Source: Promethearchaeota archaeon
Lineage (GTDB): Archaea > Asgardarchaeota > Lokiarchaeia > Sigyniarchaeales > SOKP01
Length of the DNA stretch: 64,000 bases
Assembly (NCBI GenBank): GCA_011364925.1
Contig: RDOA01000002.1
Coordinates: 62,001 to 126,000, forward strand
Reading direction: 5' to 3'
Below the pieces are notes generated by a model that was given only the letters and a program-made list of their open reading frames with translations, made no database searches and was not told where the DNA came from. A program made the translations under genes and the position numbers. Of the stretch, positions 18,131-26,813 are shown piece by piece. How positions within the stretch are numbered: the stretch's first letter is position 1; the number at the start of each line of letters is the position of its first letter.

Positions 18131-20640
18131 TTGTATTTCTTCCTCCTTATCATTTCTATAAAAGATTCTATTCTTGTGGTTATTTGGGATTCTCCAGTGT
18201 GTTCATCTAATGTAAGATCAATAAAAGGTTTATTTTTCATGTCAAAATCCTGCATTACCAATTCTTGAATTAAAGAATCAGGACCACATGCAAAAGAAAT
18301 TAAGAAAATGCCTCCATCAATCTCTTCATTATGGATAACATAATCAGATAATTGCATCAATTCATCTTCATTATCCCAGAAATTGGTTAGATTATCATCA
18401 ATTTCAACTCTTCTTGAGAAGATTTCCTTTGGAGCATTTTCAACAGTTACAACATCAACAAAATTGGCTTTGAGTATATCCATTAATCCATGATTAATAA
18501 TTGGTTCATAAGTGTTGTATGGATGACCAAGAACCATTAATGTAAGTGGATAATTTTCATAATCTTTGTTAAGTTTAGGTCGAAATCTTTTCTTAAACTT
18601 ATAATTAGGATATTTATCAAAAGGATACATTTTGTAAAGTGCATCAATGACAAGAATTCCATCCTCAGTCAACTTATGGAATTCTTCAAGTTTTTTATAT
18701 CCGTTCTCATACGCAAGTTTTGATTCTTCTTTAGATTTGCCTAATGTTTTTCCAAAATCTATTGCTGATTTCATCATTGTATGTTCCCTGGCATTAAAAG
18801 TCCATTCAATAACGGGAACATTAGAAACTGTCGAGTGCTGAGTGACATCTGGAAGGAGCAGGAATTTTGGACAATAATAATGATCCTTACTTTTACTAAC
18901 GAGTCTTGGAACAAATATAAAATCTAGATCGGGGTGATTCGTCGATAAATAATTCACATGACCGTAATGAATCTTGACTGGAATGCATAAATCGGTTGCA
19001 GACTGATTAGATCCGTTGGTAAGAATTTCTTTGTTCGTTTCTGGACTCACAATAACTTCGCAACCAAGACTTGTAAGCATTCCTTCCCATAATGGAAAAT
19101 ACTTGTAGAAATACAGGGAACGTGGTATACCTACCTTCAGGCTTTTCGTCTTTTCAGGTTTTTCAGTCTTTTCAGTTTTTTCGTTCTTTTTCTTATAATT
19201 CGTCTTTTCGTACAGGTTTCGAAATAGGTTCTTAGGATCCGTTCGTTCTTTCACATTATCGTATAATTCCTTGTTATATATCTTCCAGAACAAGTCTTCC
19301 TCGTAGAAATTGTGAGTTATTAGAGTTTTCATTCCCCCGAGCTCATAAACCTTTTCTTCAAGCGCTTTATAGAAGTTAAATCCCTTTCTTTTTTGCTCGA
19401 ACCCGTAGATGGCAAAATCTATGAATAATTCATCCTCGATGGGAGCGAACATGTCTTGATTAAGCCACGGGTAGAACTTGTACCCATCCAGCTTGTCTTT
19501 TTGCATGCGGTAAGGGACGATCCAAACCGGGAAGTAATTATCAAATACATCCAGGTACCAATTAAAAAATTCTTCCGCGTGAGTGAATGGTATGAAGACA
19601 TCAACAATTACGTCCGGTTCTCCACCCTTCTTAGTTAAAAATGGCAATCGTTCGCTGATGTTAAGAATATTTGTTGATCCAAGTATATAGGGTCCTACTA
19701 ACCACCGGACTACTTTATTCTCAAAAATTCCTCCAGCAACATTCCGTATCGACCAGTGACAATCTGCATCATACCTGAAAAAATAATCTATGGTGGAGAG
19801 GAAATCTCGCTTTTTTTCCATCGCACTTTTGTAATAAATATCGTAAAAATATTGACTCTTGTAAGGAGCTTCCTCCTCATCAACGAAGCTGGCAACACAG
19901 AGTACGTTCATATTCTTGGAGAAGATAAGCCCGTCCATCATTTCAATATCCTGCTTTTCGTAGTGTTGCATGATAGCTTCCATGTATTCACTAAAAGTAT
20001 TGTAACGGATGTAATCGATGCGAACGCACTTTTTTGCTGGAACGAGCTTAAACTTTAGGAGTGTGATGATTGCAATCGTGCCAAAACTCCCATGCAGCAT
20101 CTCGAATATATCATGGTTATCGCTTTTCGTGCATAACATTATGTCGCCTGTTCCTGTCACGATTTCTATTTCTTCACAGGAATCGAAAAATCCCCCATAC
20201 TTGAAAGACATGGATTCAACAGAACATCCTGCTACTGCCCCGCCTATCGTGATTCCCTTGAGCTCGGAAACCGTTTGCGGTACAAGACCATACTTTAAGG
20301 TTTCTGTTGCAAGTTTAACAAAAGTAACCCCTCCTTCTGCAATACATGTCCTAGTATCCGTGTTTATCTCAATAATGTCAGTAAGTGACTTTACATCAAT
20401 CGGCTTGTCACTATAGATTGGGTTATCTGGTTGTGGAGCCATGTGGGAAACATTCGCCTTTTTTAGAGAAAAATATTCTCCTGGCTTCGCGTTGTCGTAC
20501 GCGTTTCTAACCATTTCAGAGATCGCTTCTACTTTTCTTTTATGTATTGCTAGTTTTTCTTCGCTCATGTCATACACAGGCTTGGGATTATTGCACGAAA
20601 CGATCCTTGCTTTGGGAAGGAAATTAACATTATTTTTCAA
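18127..20640 (-). CDS. Fusion: DHCR24-like FAD oxidoreductase plus DUF2229 domain
   Basis: The 837-residue protein has two parts. Residues 80-500 look like a VAO-type FAD-binding oxidoreductase; GITIGGAVAGCSVESMSFKYGGFFD near 129-153 and the HGSFGTIAIITLLKFKLVPAKK segment closely resemble the Delta24-sterol reductase (DHCR24) group. A KEKT-rich linker near 490-510 leads to a DUF2229/COG3580 domain with ATDLCIPVKIHYGH, YYCPKFLLLPDV and SFACGPDSL, a close relative of the 358-residue protein at 25716. The start is TTG at 20640, next to the shared promoter motif. It opens an operon with an activase and a COG3581-like protein. I infer a flavin-to-iron-sulfur electron path. Confidence 0.85.
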   Translation of the reverse strand: MKNNVNFLPKARIVSCNNPKPVYDMSEEKLAIHKRKVEAISEMVRNAYDNAKPGEYFSLKKANVSHMAPQPDNPIYSDKPIDVKSLTDIIEINTDTRTCIAEGGVTFVKLATETLKYGLVPQTVSELKGITIGGAVAGCSVESMSFKYGGFFDSCEEIEIVTGTGDIMLCTKSDNHDIFEMLHGSFGTIAIITLLKFKLVPAKKCVRIDYIRYNTFSEYMEAIMQHYEKQDIEMMDGLIFSKNMNVLCVASFVDEEEAPYKSQYFYDIYYKSAMEKKRDFLSTIDYFFRYDADCHWSIRNVAGGIFENKVVRWLVGPYILGSTNILNISERLPFLTKKGGEPDVIVDVFIPFTHAEEFFNWYLDVFDNYFPVWIVPYRMQKDKLDGYKFYPWLNQDMFAPIEDELFIDFAIYGFEQKRKGFNFYKALEEKVYELGGMKTLITHNFYEEDLFWKIYNKELYDNVKERTDPKNLFRNLYEKTNYKKKNEKTEKTEKPEKTKSLKVGIPRSLYFYKYFPLWEGMLTSLGCEVIVSPETNKEILTNGSNQSATDLCIPVKIHYGHVNYLSTNHPDLDFIFVPRLVSKSKDHYYCPKFLLLPDVTQHSTVSNVPVIEWTFNAREHTMMKSAIDFGKTLGKSKEESKLAYENGYKKLEEFHKLTEDGILVIDALYKMYPFDKYPNYKFKKRFRPKLNKDYENYPLTLMVLGHPYNTYEPIINHGLMDILKANFVDVVTVENAPKEIFSRRVEIDDNLTNFWDNEDELMQLSDYVIHNEEIDGGIFLISFACGPDSLIQELVMQDFDMKNKPFIDLTLDEHTGESQITTRIESFIEMIRRKKYK

Positions 20641-20646
20641 AGAAGT

Positions 20647-20723
20647 TTTACTTAGGCAAGTATTTGATCAAATCTATGAAATCAAATAACTCACTCTAAA
20701 ATAAAAATTTACCCCTTATAAAC
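20647..20723 (-). promoter_or_regulatory. Shared motif and TATA block, copy C
   Basis: Plus-strand 20647-20672 reads TTTACTTA, six bases, then TATTTGATCAAA, ending 6 nt before the TTG start at 20640. After 22 bases, 20695-20723 is the same 29-bp block as copies A and B with one or two changes. The TATA-like sequence is about 80 bp from the start, so the motif lies in the leader close to the start codon, where a bound protein or an RNA fold could block translation. Confidence 0.6.
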
Positions 20724-20879
20724 AAATTGTCAATTGTATGATACTTTTAATAAAAATTTCAATAATATATATTAATTTTCACAGATCGATTGACACTATT
20801 ATATTTGTATCTCCCGTCATATTGAGTTCTTCTAACATATATATAGCTCCTCGCTTCAGTCAAAAACTTTATTCCTTTC

Positions 20880-20898
20880 AGTATCGCTAAACGATACT
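20880..20898. repeat. Perfect 7-bp inverted repeat
   Basis: AGTATCG, five bases, then CGATACT form a perfect stem. It lies 75 bp beyond the stop of the gene at 20974 on the minus strand. It could be a transcription-end hairpin or an operator. The rest of the 20724-20973 gap is AT-rich with no other clear signal. Confidence 0.45.
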
Positions 20899-20973
20899 AT
20901 ATACTAATAAACAACAGATCAGAAAGACTAAAATTAGAAAAGATTACAATTTCAATGCGAACATGGGATTATA

Positions 20974-22383
20974 TTACAACAAGTTATCTGACTTCTTCAT
21001 TAGTTCATTCTTCTTTTTACGCAGTCTTTTAGCCTGGACTGCGATAGTTTCAAGAAGTCTTATTTGGTTAGAGGCTAACCATGGGCCTTCACAATCCACG
21101 GCAGCGTATGGAACATCACTCTTATTGGCCAAAGGTCTTATGATTGCTTGAGAATTCATAGCAGGTTGGCAATTAAATGTTCCAAGGTTTATTAAGCCAT
21201 CGTAAATGTTTTCCTTAAGAGAATACAAAAACCTACCAACAATTTGTGGTGTTTCAGTCATACTGTTTGAGGATACATATTTATTACCTTCTTCTAGGAG
21301 TTTATCAATTTCGATATAGGAATCGAACAATAATCCTGATCTACTCATTATTCTTCTGTACATCTTACATTGAGTATCAATAAAATTTATCATACTCTTG
21401 GTTCTTTTCGCTCTTACTGCCTCTTTTTGTTCTTTTTCGTTTAATTCAGAAAAATTAATTAAGGCCTCATCGAACTGATCTTTTGGGGTGAGAAGTCCTT
21501 TACTAAACCCAAACCTTATTGTATTTTCGGACAAAAGTAAAGTCATCCCTTCTGAAACATCAGCAACCTTTGTTATAATTCCTTTCTGAAGGAAAAATTC
21601 TTCAATTGGATAATGATCAAACATTAAGTTCAATCCCCCAAAGATTAAAATTTTAGTAGTCTCTTCGACTTTAGCTTTTAAAGGGATTTTCGCAACTTCT
21701 TTTGCCCACCTTACTAAACCAGTTTTTATGGTTTTTTCCCCCATTCTCACGCTTTCAATGAAGTTGGTTGTAATTTCTTCGAAAGTGTTCAAAGCAGAGT
21801 ATTCATCCTCAGCCGTACATCGTAGGGCGTTCCGCGCTTCAATTATATACTGTCCGATTATAAAATTGAGCTTTTCTTGCGCAATAAAGTCTTTATTCAA
21901 TCCTAGATAATTATTATAATAATTAGGTATCTGGTAGAATAACACATTTTTCAGATTCAGTCGTTTTGAAAAGTTTTTCCATATAACTGGCCATGCACCA
22001 TTCTGACACGGGCCATCTTGATCTATGGGAGTAATATAAATAGTGATCTCGTTTTCAGATCTATTCTCATGAATATCTTTCAATATCTCACCAGCAATAG
22101 CAACACACGCAAGACATTCTCTTCCAGAACAGATCTTCTTACCGTATTGTAGAGTGGAGGTGTTAGTTTCTTTGCTGATACGGACATTCTTATTGTGTGA
22201 AGCGTACAAATCTTTAACAAGACGTATCCCATAAGAATTTCTTGGTTCTGGCAAAACATAGACAATTCTTGGATCACTAAAGTCAACGCTATTTCCATCG
22301 CTGTCTATAATAGAACCATTATGAACTTCAGCCGATTTTACTTTTTGAATATCTTCGATTTTAAATTTCTTTATATCAGACAT
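20974..22383 (-). CDS. COG3581-like 2-hydroxyacyl-CoA dehydratase-related protein
   Basis: The 469-residue protein carries cysteine motifs of the group: CSGRECLACVAIAGEI near residue 87-102, DQDGPCQNGAWPV near 136, and LGTFNCQPAMNSQ near 400. It resembles the C-terminal part of the large bacterial activase-COG3580-COG3581 proteins of unknown function, which here are split in two. It follows the 977-residue activase/DUF2229 protein by 17 nt and so should be its partner subunit. Function is inferred from the group only. Confidence 0.82.
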   Translation of the reverse strand: MSDIKKFKIEDIQKVKSAEVHNGSIIDSDGNSVDFSDPRIVYVLPEPRNSYGIRLVKDLYASHNKNVRISKETNTSTLQYGKKICSGRECLACVAIAGEILKDIHENRSENEITIYITPIDQDGPCQNGAWPVIWKNFSKRLNLKNVLFYQIPNYYNNYLGLNKDFIAQEKLNFIIGQYIIEARNALRCTAEDEYSALNTFEEITTNFIESVRMGEKTIKTGLVRWAKEVAKIPLKAKVEETTKILIFGGLNLMFDHYPIEEFFLQKGIITKVADVSEGMTLLLSENTIRFGFSKGLLTPKDQFDEALINFSELNEKEQKEAVRAKRTKSMINFIDTQCKMYRRIMSRSGLLFDSYIEIDKLLEEGNKYVSSNSMTETPQIVGRFLYSLKENIYDGLINLGTFNCQPAMNSQAIIRPLANKSDVPYAAVDCEGPWLASNQIRLLETIAVQAKRLRKKKNELMKKSDNLL

Positions 22384-22400
22384 TTTTCTATTAAAATTCT

Positions 22401-25334
22401 CTAGCTTGTTAATTCAAATTTTTTACGTCGTTCTTCAATTATATCAAGAAATGCTTCTACCCGTGTTTCAAAACCAGCATGTGCAGTATGTGAATCAATC
22501 TCAAGATAACAAAATGTAGATCCTGCAAGCTCCTGTCGAAATTGATGATACATTGTACCGTCAGGACCACAAGAAAAACAGGAAACCATACAAATATAGA
22601 CATTTGGATTTTTTTTTGCGAAATTTACTGCATTATCGATCTGTTGAGTAAAAAGCCATGCATTTCGTTCATGATTAGCCGTTAGTAGTGGTAAAATATC
22701 AACTGGAATAGCATGATATCCTCTACTTGCAATTTTCTGAGGAAGTGCAATATTAATATCATTAGGATAGATTACATAAGGTCTTCCAGCAATTATTACA
22801 CTTGGTTCCTTGATTAATTTATCTAGTAGTTTTTCTCCTAACTCATGATACTTCCGAATAAACTTTTTATAATGAGAAAAAGCCCGTTTACCTGCTTCTA
22901 TTCCTACACTCCTTTCTAATCCGAGTTGAATCGCAACTTGCCCCAATTCTTGTAATGTTGTTTGTAAATATCGTTTCGATGTGCTTATATGAGGTGCTAA
23001 AATTCTATCTTGCTCGTTCTCAAACGCAGCTCGAACAACATCAGATATAACAGCTGTTGAGCTGCAGGTATACCCGTGAAGATATCCATCTGTAGGTTCG
23101 AATTCAAAAGTTCGAGGTAAAAATATATATTCGATTCCTTGGTTGATAAGATCTAGTACTGCTCCATGCGTTAATTCACCAGGATAACATATCGATGCCA
23201 ATGTTTTAGTATTTCCTAATGTATTTGATTTTGATAACACTACATCGAATCCCAATTCATTAATAAATTTGGTATAAAAGGGAAAAAGTGAATGTGTAGT
23301 TAAAACCATTGGTAAACCAATAGATCCTAGTGAATTTTTAAGAGCAGTTGGTCCAAATTCATCGTAAATCATTGAGTTCCTTATCTCTACTAGATTTTTA
23401 CCTAGTTTTATCTTTTTGCCTCTCTGACGCAATAGCTTGTATTTTGAACATAATCCACCAAACGGATAGGTATTGCCTCTTATGGAAATGTTTTGGATCT
23501 CGCAATTGTTTTCACATGCATTACACCTAAATGTGCTCTTTACTTTCATCTCTCCATGTAGAAGATCCCTTAAATTAAAATTATGTTCAGAGATTTCTTC
23601 GTTTCTTAAAAGATCGAGAGCCATTAGAGCAGAACCTATACTTCCCATAAGCTCGGGATGGGCTGGAACAATAATTTTTCGTTGAACTCGATCAGCAATG
23701 GCTAATGCAACAGCTTTATTTAAAGCAAGGCCTCCCAGAAATAAGATATTTTCACCAATTTGGCGGGATCCAATGATCCTCGAAATATAATTATCAGCAA
23801 TTGAATAAACAAGACCTGCAACAACATCCTCTCGTTTAGCGCCTTGCTGTAGTGCGTTTCTTAAATCAGTATTAATAAAAGCTGCACATCTTTCCCCAAA
23901 TGAAATTGGCTGAGAGCTGGTTAGAGCAATTTCACTGATTTTTTCGACTGGAATCCCCATATCTACTGACGCAGATTCTTCTAAAAAACTCCCAGTTCCG
24001 GCAGAACACCCTTCATTCATAGCATAATCAATAGGAACACCTTTTAAAAAGGAAATAAATTTTGAATCTTGCCCACCAATTTCAAAGACAGTATCGATTC
24101 CAAGTAATTCTTCCGTAGCGGATCGTGCGTGAGCTAATATTTCGTTAAAACTTCGACAATTATCCAAATACACTGAAACCATTTCTCTCGCTGACCCTGT
24201 TACACCGCATTGAATTATATTAATCGTAGTATTGCCAATTTGTTCTAAAAGTATCTCTAGACACTGTTTTGTTGATACAATGGGATTCCCTAAAGTTCTT
24301 AAATACGCACTAGCTCCAATGGAACTATCTTTTACATTGAATAGAACTGCTTTTGTAGTAGTTGATCCGGCGTCTAAACCTAATATATAGGATCCATTTT
24401 TAACAATTCTCATTTTAGTAGCTGGTTCTACTCGATAATCTAATAAATTTTCAATACTGGTAAGGGTTTTAGTAGTTTCAAAGACCGACTCCTTTTGTTC
24501 AATCAAATTTTCACTCCTTTGAGTATCATTTTGAATCTCAGACGCATATAGAGCCGCTCCAAAGACTTCAAGAAATGGGCTTTCTGATAAAACTTCAATA
24601 TCAGAGGATGGAAGAAAGTTTTGCATACTTTCGATAAAATACTTATTTAAAGAAACCCCACCCGTGATAACTATTAAATCAGTTGGCCATTGAGCACTCT
24701 CAATCATTTCACTCACTTTTCTTGCTAAATCGTGTATTAATGTTTTTGCGATGTCTTCTTTTTTACATTCTCCTTTGTTAAGTTTATGCGTCGCGTCAGA
24801 TTTACAATGCACCGAACATCGAGTTGCTAATTGAACTAACTGCCCCTTTGAACTTTCCTCAATTCCCTGCTTTACAGAGAGACCCATCCTTTCAAGTTGC
24901 TGGACGATAAATTCTCCTGTTCCAGCGGCACATTTAGAGGTTGAAATAATATTCTTAATAACGCCATTTTTCATTGGGTATATACTAAATGTTTCGCCTC
25001 CTAAAGAAAGAAGTAAATCGGGTTTTAAATTATAATATTGCAGTGCTTTTTCAAAGCATTCTACTTCAGAATAATAGGGAAAATCGAAAAATTGTTTTGC
25101 AACATTTCCTGTCATAACGATATTTGAATCACCATTGGTATTATGACGTTTAAAAATCTCTCTAATTTTTTCTCTAGGGAAACCCTCATGACGCAAAACT
25201 TCATTTATTATCGTTCCGTCTTGGGAAATTCGAACCCATTTTACAGAAACCGCCCCTATCTCTAATCCCTCATAATACTTATACTTGTACGAGACTTCTT
25301 TTGTGAAACTTTCGTTTGACATTAGGATCATCAA
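22401..25334 (-). CDS. Double BadF-type activase fused to DUF2229 domain
   Basis: The 977-residue protein has three parts. Residues 20-270 are a first ASKHA activase domain, 310-580 a second, and 650-970 a DUF2229/COG3580 domain. The second activase is canonical: LGLDAGSTTTKAV, GGQDSK, EGCSAGTGSF (Cys443) and FGERCAAF (Cys483). The first keeps its cluster cysteines (SKCAAGTGEF Cys135, ATRCSVHCKSD Cys173) but has GLEIGAVSVK in place of the Asp-containing phosphate loop and GGETF in place of GGQDS. The C-terminal domain has ASICYPGELTHG and CFSCGPDGTMYHQ. The start may be TTG 25334 or a later ATG (25331 or 25322). Confidence 0.9.
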   Translation of the reverse strand: MMILMSNESFTKEVSYKYKYYEGLEIGAVSVKWVRISQDGTIINEVLRHEGFPREKIREIFKRHNTNGDSNIVMTGNVAKQFFDFPYYSEVECFEKALQYYNLKPDLLLSLGGETFSIYPMKNGVIKNIISTSKCAAGTGEFIVQQLERMGLSVKQGIEESSKGQLVQLATRCSVHCKSDATHKLNKGECKKEDIAKTLIHDLARKVSEMIESAQWPTDLIVITGGVSLNKYFIESMQNFLPSSDIEVLSESPFLEVFGAALYASEIQNDTQRSENLIEQKESVFETTKTLTSIENLLDYRVEPATKMRIVKNGSYILGLDAGSTTTKAVLFNVKDSSIGASAYLRTLGNPIVSTKQCLEILLEQIGNTTINIIQCGVTGSAREMVSVYLDNCRSFNEILAHARSATEELLGIDTVFEIGGQDSKFISFLKGVPIDYAMNEGCSAGTGSFLEESASVDMGIPVEKISEIALTSSQPISFGERCAAFINTDLRNALQQGAKREDVVAGLVYSIADNYISRIIGSRQIGENILFLGGLALNKAVALAIADRVQRKIIVPAHPELMGSIGSALMALDLLRNEEISEHNFNLRDLLHGEMKVKSTFRCNACENNCEIQNISIRGNTYPFGGLCSKYKLLRQRGKKIKLGKNLVEIRNSMIYDEFGPTALKNSLGSIGLPMVLTTHSLFPFYTKFINELGFDVVLSKSNTLGNTKTLASICYPGELTHGAVLDLINQGIEYIFLPRTFEFEPTDGYLHGYTCSSTAVISDVVRAAFENEQDRILAPHISTSKRYLQTTLQELGQVAIQLGLERSVGIEAGKRAFSHYKKFIRKYHELGEKLLDKLIKEPSVIIAGRPYVIYPNDINIALPQKIASRGYHAIPVDILPLLTANHERNAWLFTQQIDNAVNFAKKNPNVYICMVSCFSCGPDGTMYHQFRQELAGSTFCYLEIDSHTAHAGFETRVEAFLDIIEERRKKFELTS

Positions 25335-25480
25335 ATATTATTGGATAATTGTTTAAAATCTTCTCAAAGGGAGTACCGAATTTAATTTAATTCCAAATTT
25401 AGAATATCTATTCAATAATTCCTTAGTTTATCTAAATTGCTTAAAATTATGATATAATGGTTAAGCACATATGGTTATAT

Positions 25481-25527
25481 TTTACTTAGATACTTATTTA
25501 ATCAAAATTGAAGTGTTGTATATAAAT
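25481..25527 (-). promoter_or_regulatory. Shared 26-bp motif, copy D, with TATA-like box
   Basis: Plus-strand 25481-25506 reads TTTACTTA, six bases, then TATTTAATCAAA, matching copies A to C. The 29-bp block is absent; instead 25519-25527 holds TATATAAAT, a TATA-like box on the minus strand. The motif lies about 150 bp before the gene start and would overlap the transcription start. The remaining part of the 381-bp gap (25335-25715) also has a small palindrome, AATGAA CA TTCATT, at 25587-25600. Confidence 0.55.
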
Positions 25528-25715
25528 GTTTTCCTACACTTGCAACGGGTAGAATCTCTTAATTTTTGCCGAATCCTTGTTCACTGAATGAACATTCATT
25601 TATTTTGCATTGTTCTTTGCAATTTATCGAAAAATAGTATAATACGATAAATCCTAGACAAAGTTGAAATTTAAGACTTATCAAAAAAAAGAGGTACAAA
25701 ATACAAGTTTGGAAC

Positions 25716-26792
25716 CTATACTTCTTGTTTTGAGCGAATAATTAAATGTTGCTTTTGGTTTAAGTCCTTTCTTCTTTTCTTTCTTCTAATCATTTCAACA
25801 AAACTTTCTACTCTTGTCAATAATCCAGCTTCTCCCGAATGTTCATCCATCGTAATCTCCAAGAAAGGAAGTCCAACAACTTTCATATCGCGCATGATTA
25901 ATTCTGAAATTAGACTATCTGGACCACAAGCAAAACTTATTAAGAAAATAACTCCATCAATTTCGTCTCGACCTTCAGTGAGGAAATATCGGATGCTTTG
26001 CATGATTTCTTCTTCATGGCGCCAGTAATTTCGAAGTTTCCCACCTTTTGGGTTGACGATAACAGGTTTCTTAAAAATGAATTCTGGTAAGTTTTCGATA
26101 GTGATAACTTCTACTCCTTGATCTTGTAACTTTTTCTGAAAATCAAGGTTGATGAAAGTATCGAATATGTTGTAAGCATGTCCTAATAGTAAAAACTTTA
26201 TATCACCAGTGAGTTTTCTCTTAGGTAAGGTAAAAGAGCGATTCCTTTCAGCTAACCGTAGTGCATAATTGACCGAAGCGCCGTTTCTCAAAAATTCGTG
26301 ATACTCGTCAAAATACCTTTGGGCTTCTCTATACGCGTTTAAAGATTGATTTTGAGTTTTTCCTAACTGACTACCGAGTTCAATTGCGGCTGCTGATATA
26401 GGAAACTCTTTAACATTTACCTCAAAGTTCAAAATTTTTGGAACTCCCGGTAAAATTTTAATTACATCGGGTAATGATAAGAATTTTGGGCAAAAATACG
26501 AATCTTTTGTTTCAGAAACATATCTCGGTACAAAAATATAGTCTAAATCAGGGTGTTCTTCTATTAGTTTGATAACTTGTCCGTAGTAAATCTTAACGGG
26601 AATGCATAACTCTCCAAATCCATGAGTTACGCCTTCCTCAACTATTTTTTTGTTTGTAAGGGGACTTATAACGATTTCGGCATCTAGCTCTTCTAAGATC
26701 TTTTTCCAAAACGGAAAATACCTGTAAAAATGAAGCGCTCTCGGTATCCCCACTTTGAATTTTTTCTTAGTGGACGGTTGTGGAACTTCCAT
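25716..26792 (-). CDS. DUF2229/COG3580 dehydratase-related protein
   Basis: The 358-residue protein begins after a short basic leader with KVGIPRALHFYRYFPFW and carries GELCIPVKIYYGQ, SYFCPKFLSLPDV and SFACGPDSL, the cysteine motifs of the DUF2229 family, then a GEAGLLTRVESFVEMIRR helix. It is the stand-alone version of the C-terminal domain of the protein at 18127. It is the last gene after the tandem acyltransferase (21 nt) and the HAD phosphatase. It probably binds an iron-sulfur cluster reduced by one of the activases. Confidence 0.85.
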   Translation of the reverse strand: MEVPQPSTKKKFKVGIPRALHFYRYFPFWKKILEELDAEIVISPLTNKKIVEEGVTHGFGELCIPVKIYYGQVIKLIEEHPDLDYIFVPRYVSETKDSYFCPKFLSLPDVIKILPGVPKILNFEVNVKEFPISAAAIELGSQLGKTQNQSLNAYREAQRYFDEYHEFLRNGASVNYALRLAERNRSFTLPKRKLTGDIKFLLLGHAYNIFDTFINLDFQKKLQDQGVEVITIENLPEFIFKKPVIVNPKGGKLRNYWRHEEEIMQSIRYFLTEGRDEIDGVIFLISFACGPDSLISELIMRDMKVVGLPFLEITMDEHSGEAGLLTRVESFVEMIRRKKRRKDLNQKQHLIIRSKQEV

Positions 26793-26813
26793 GTTAACAC
26801 ATCCCCTTAAGTT

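Noticed and set aside
19140-19200. Tandem repeat in DNA coding for KEKT units
   Set aside because: It is a short low-complexity linker between two domains of the fusion protein, not a mobile or CRISPR repeat.
23096-23106. GGTTCGAATTC as the T-arm of a tRNA
   Set aside because: It lies inside the 977-residue coding region and has no acceptor stem or anticodon arm around it.
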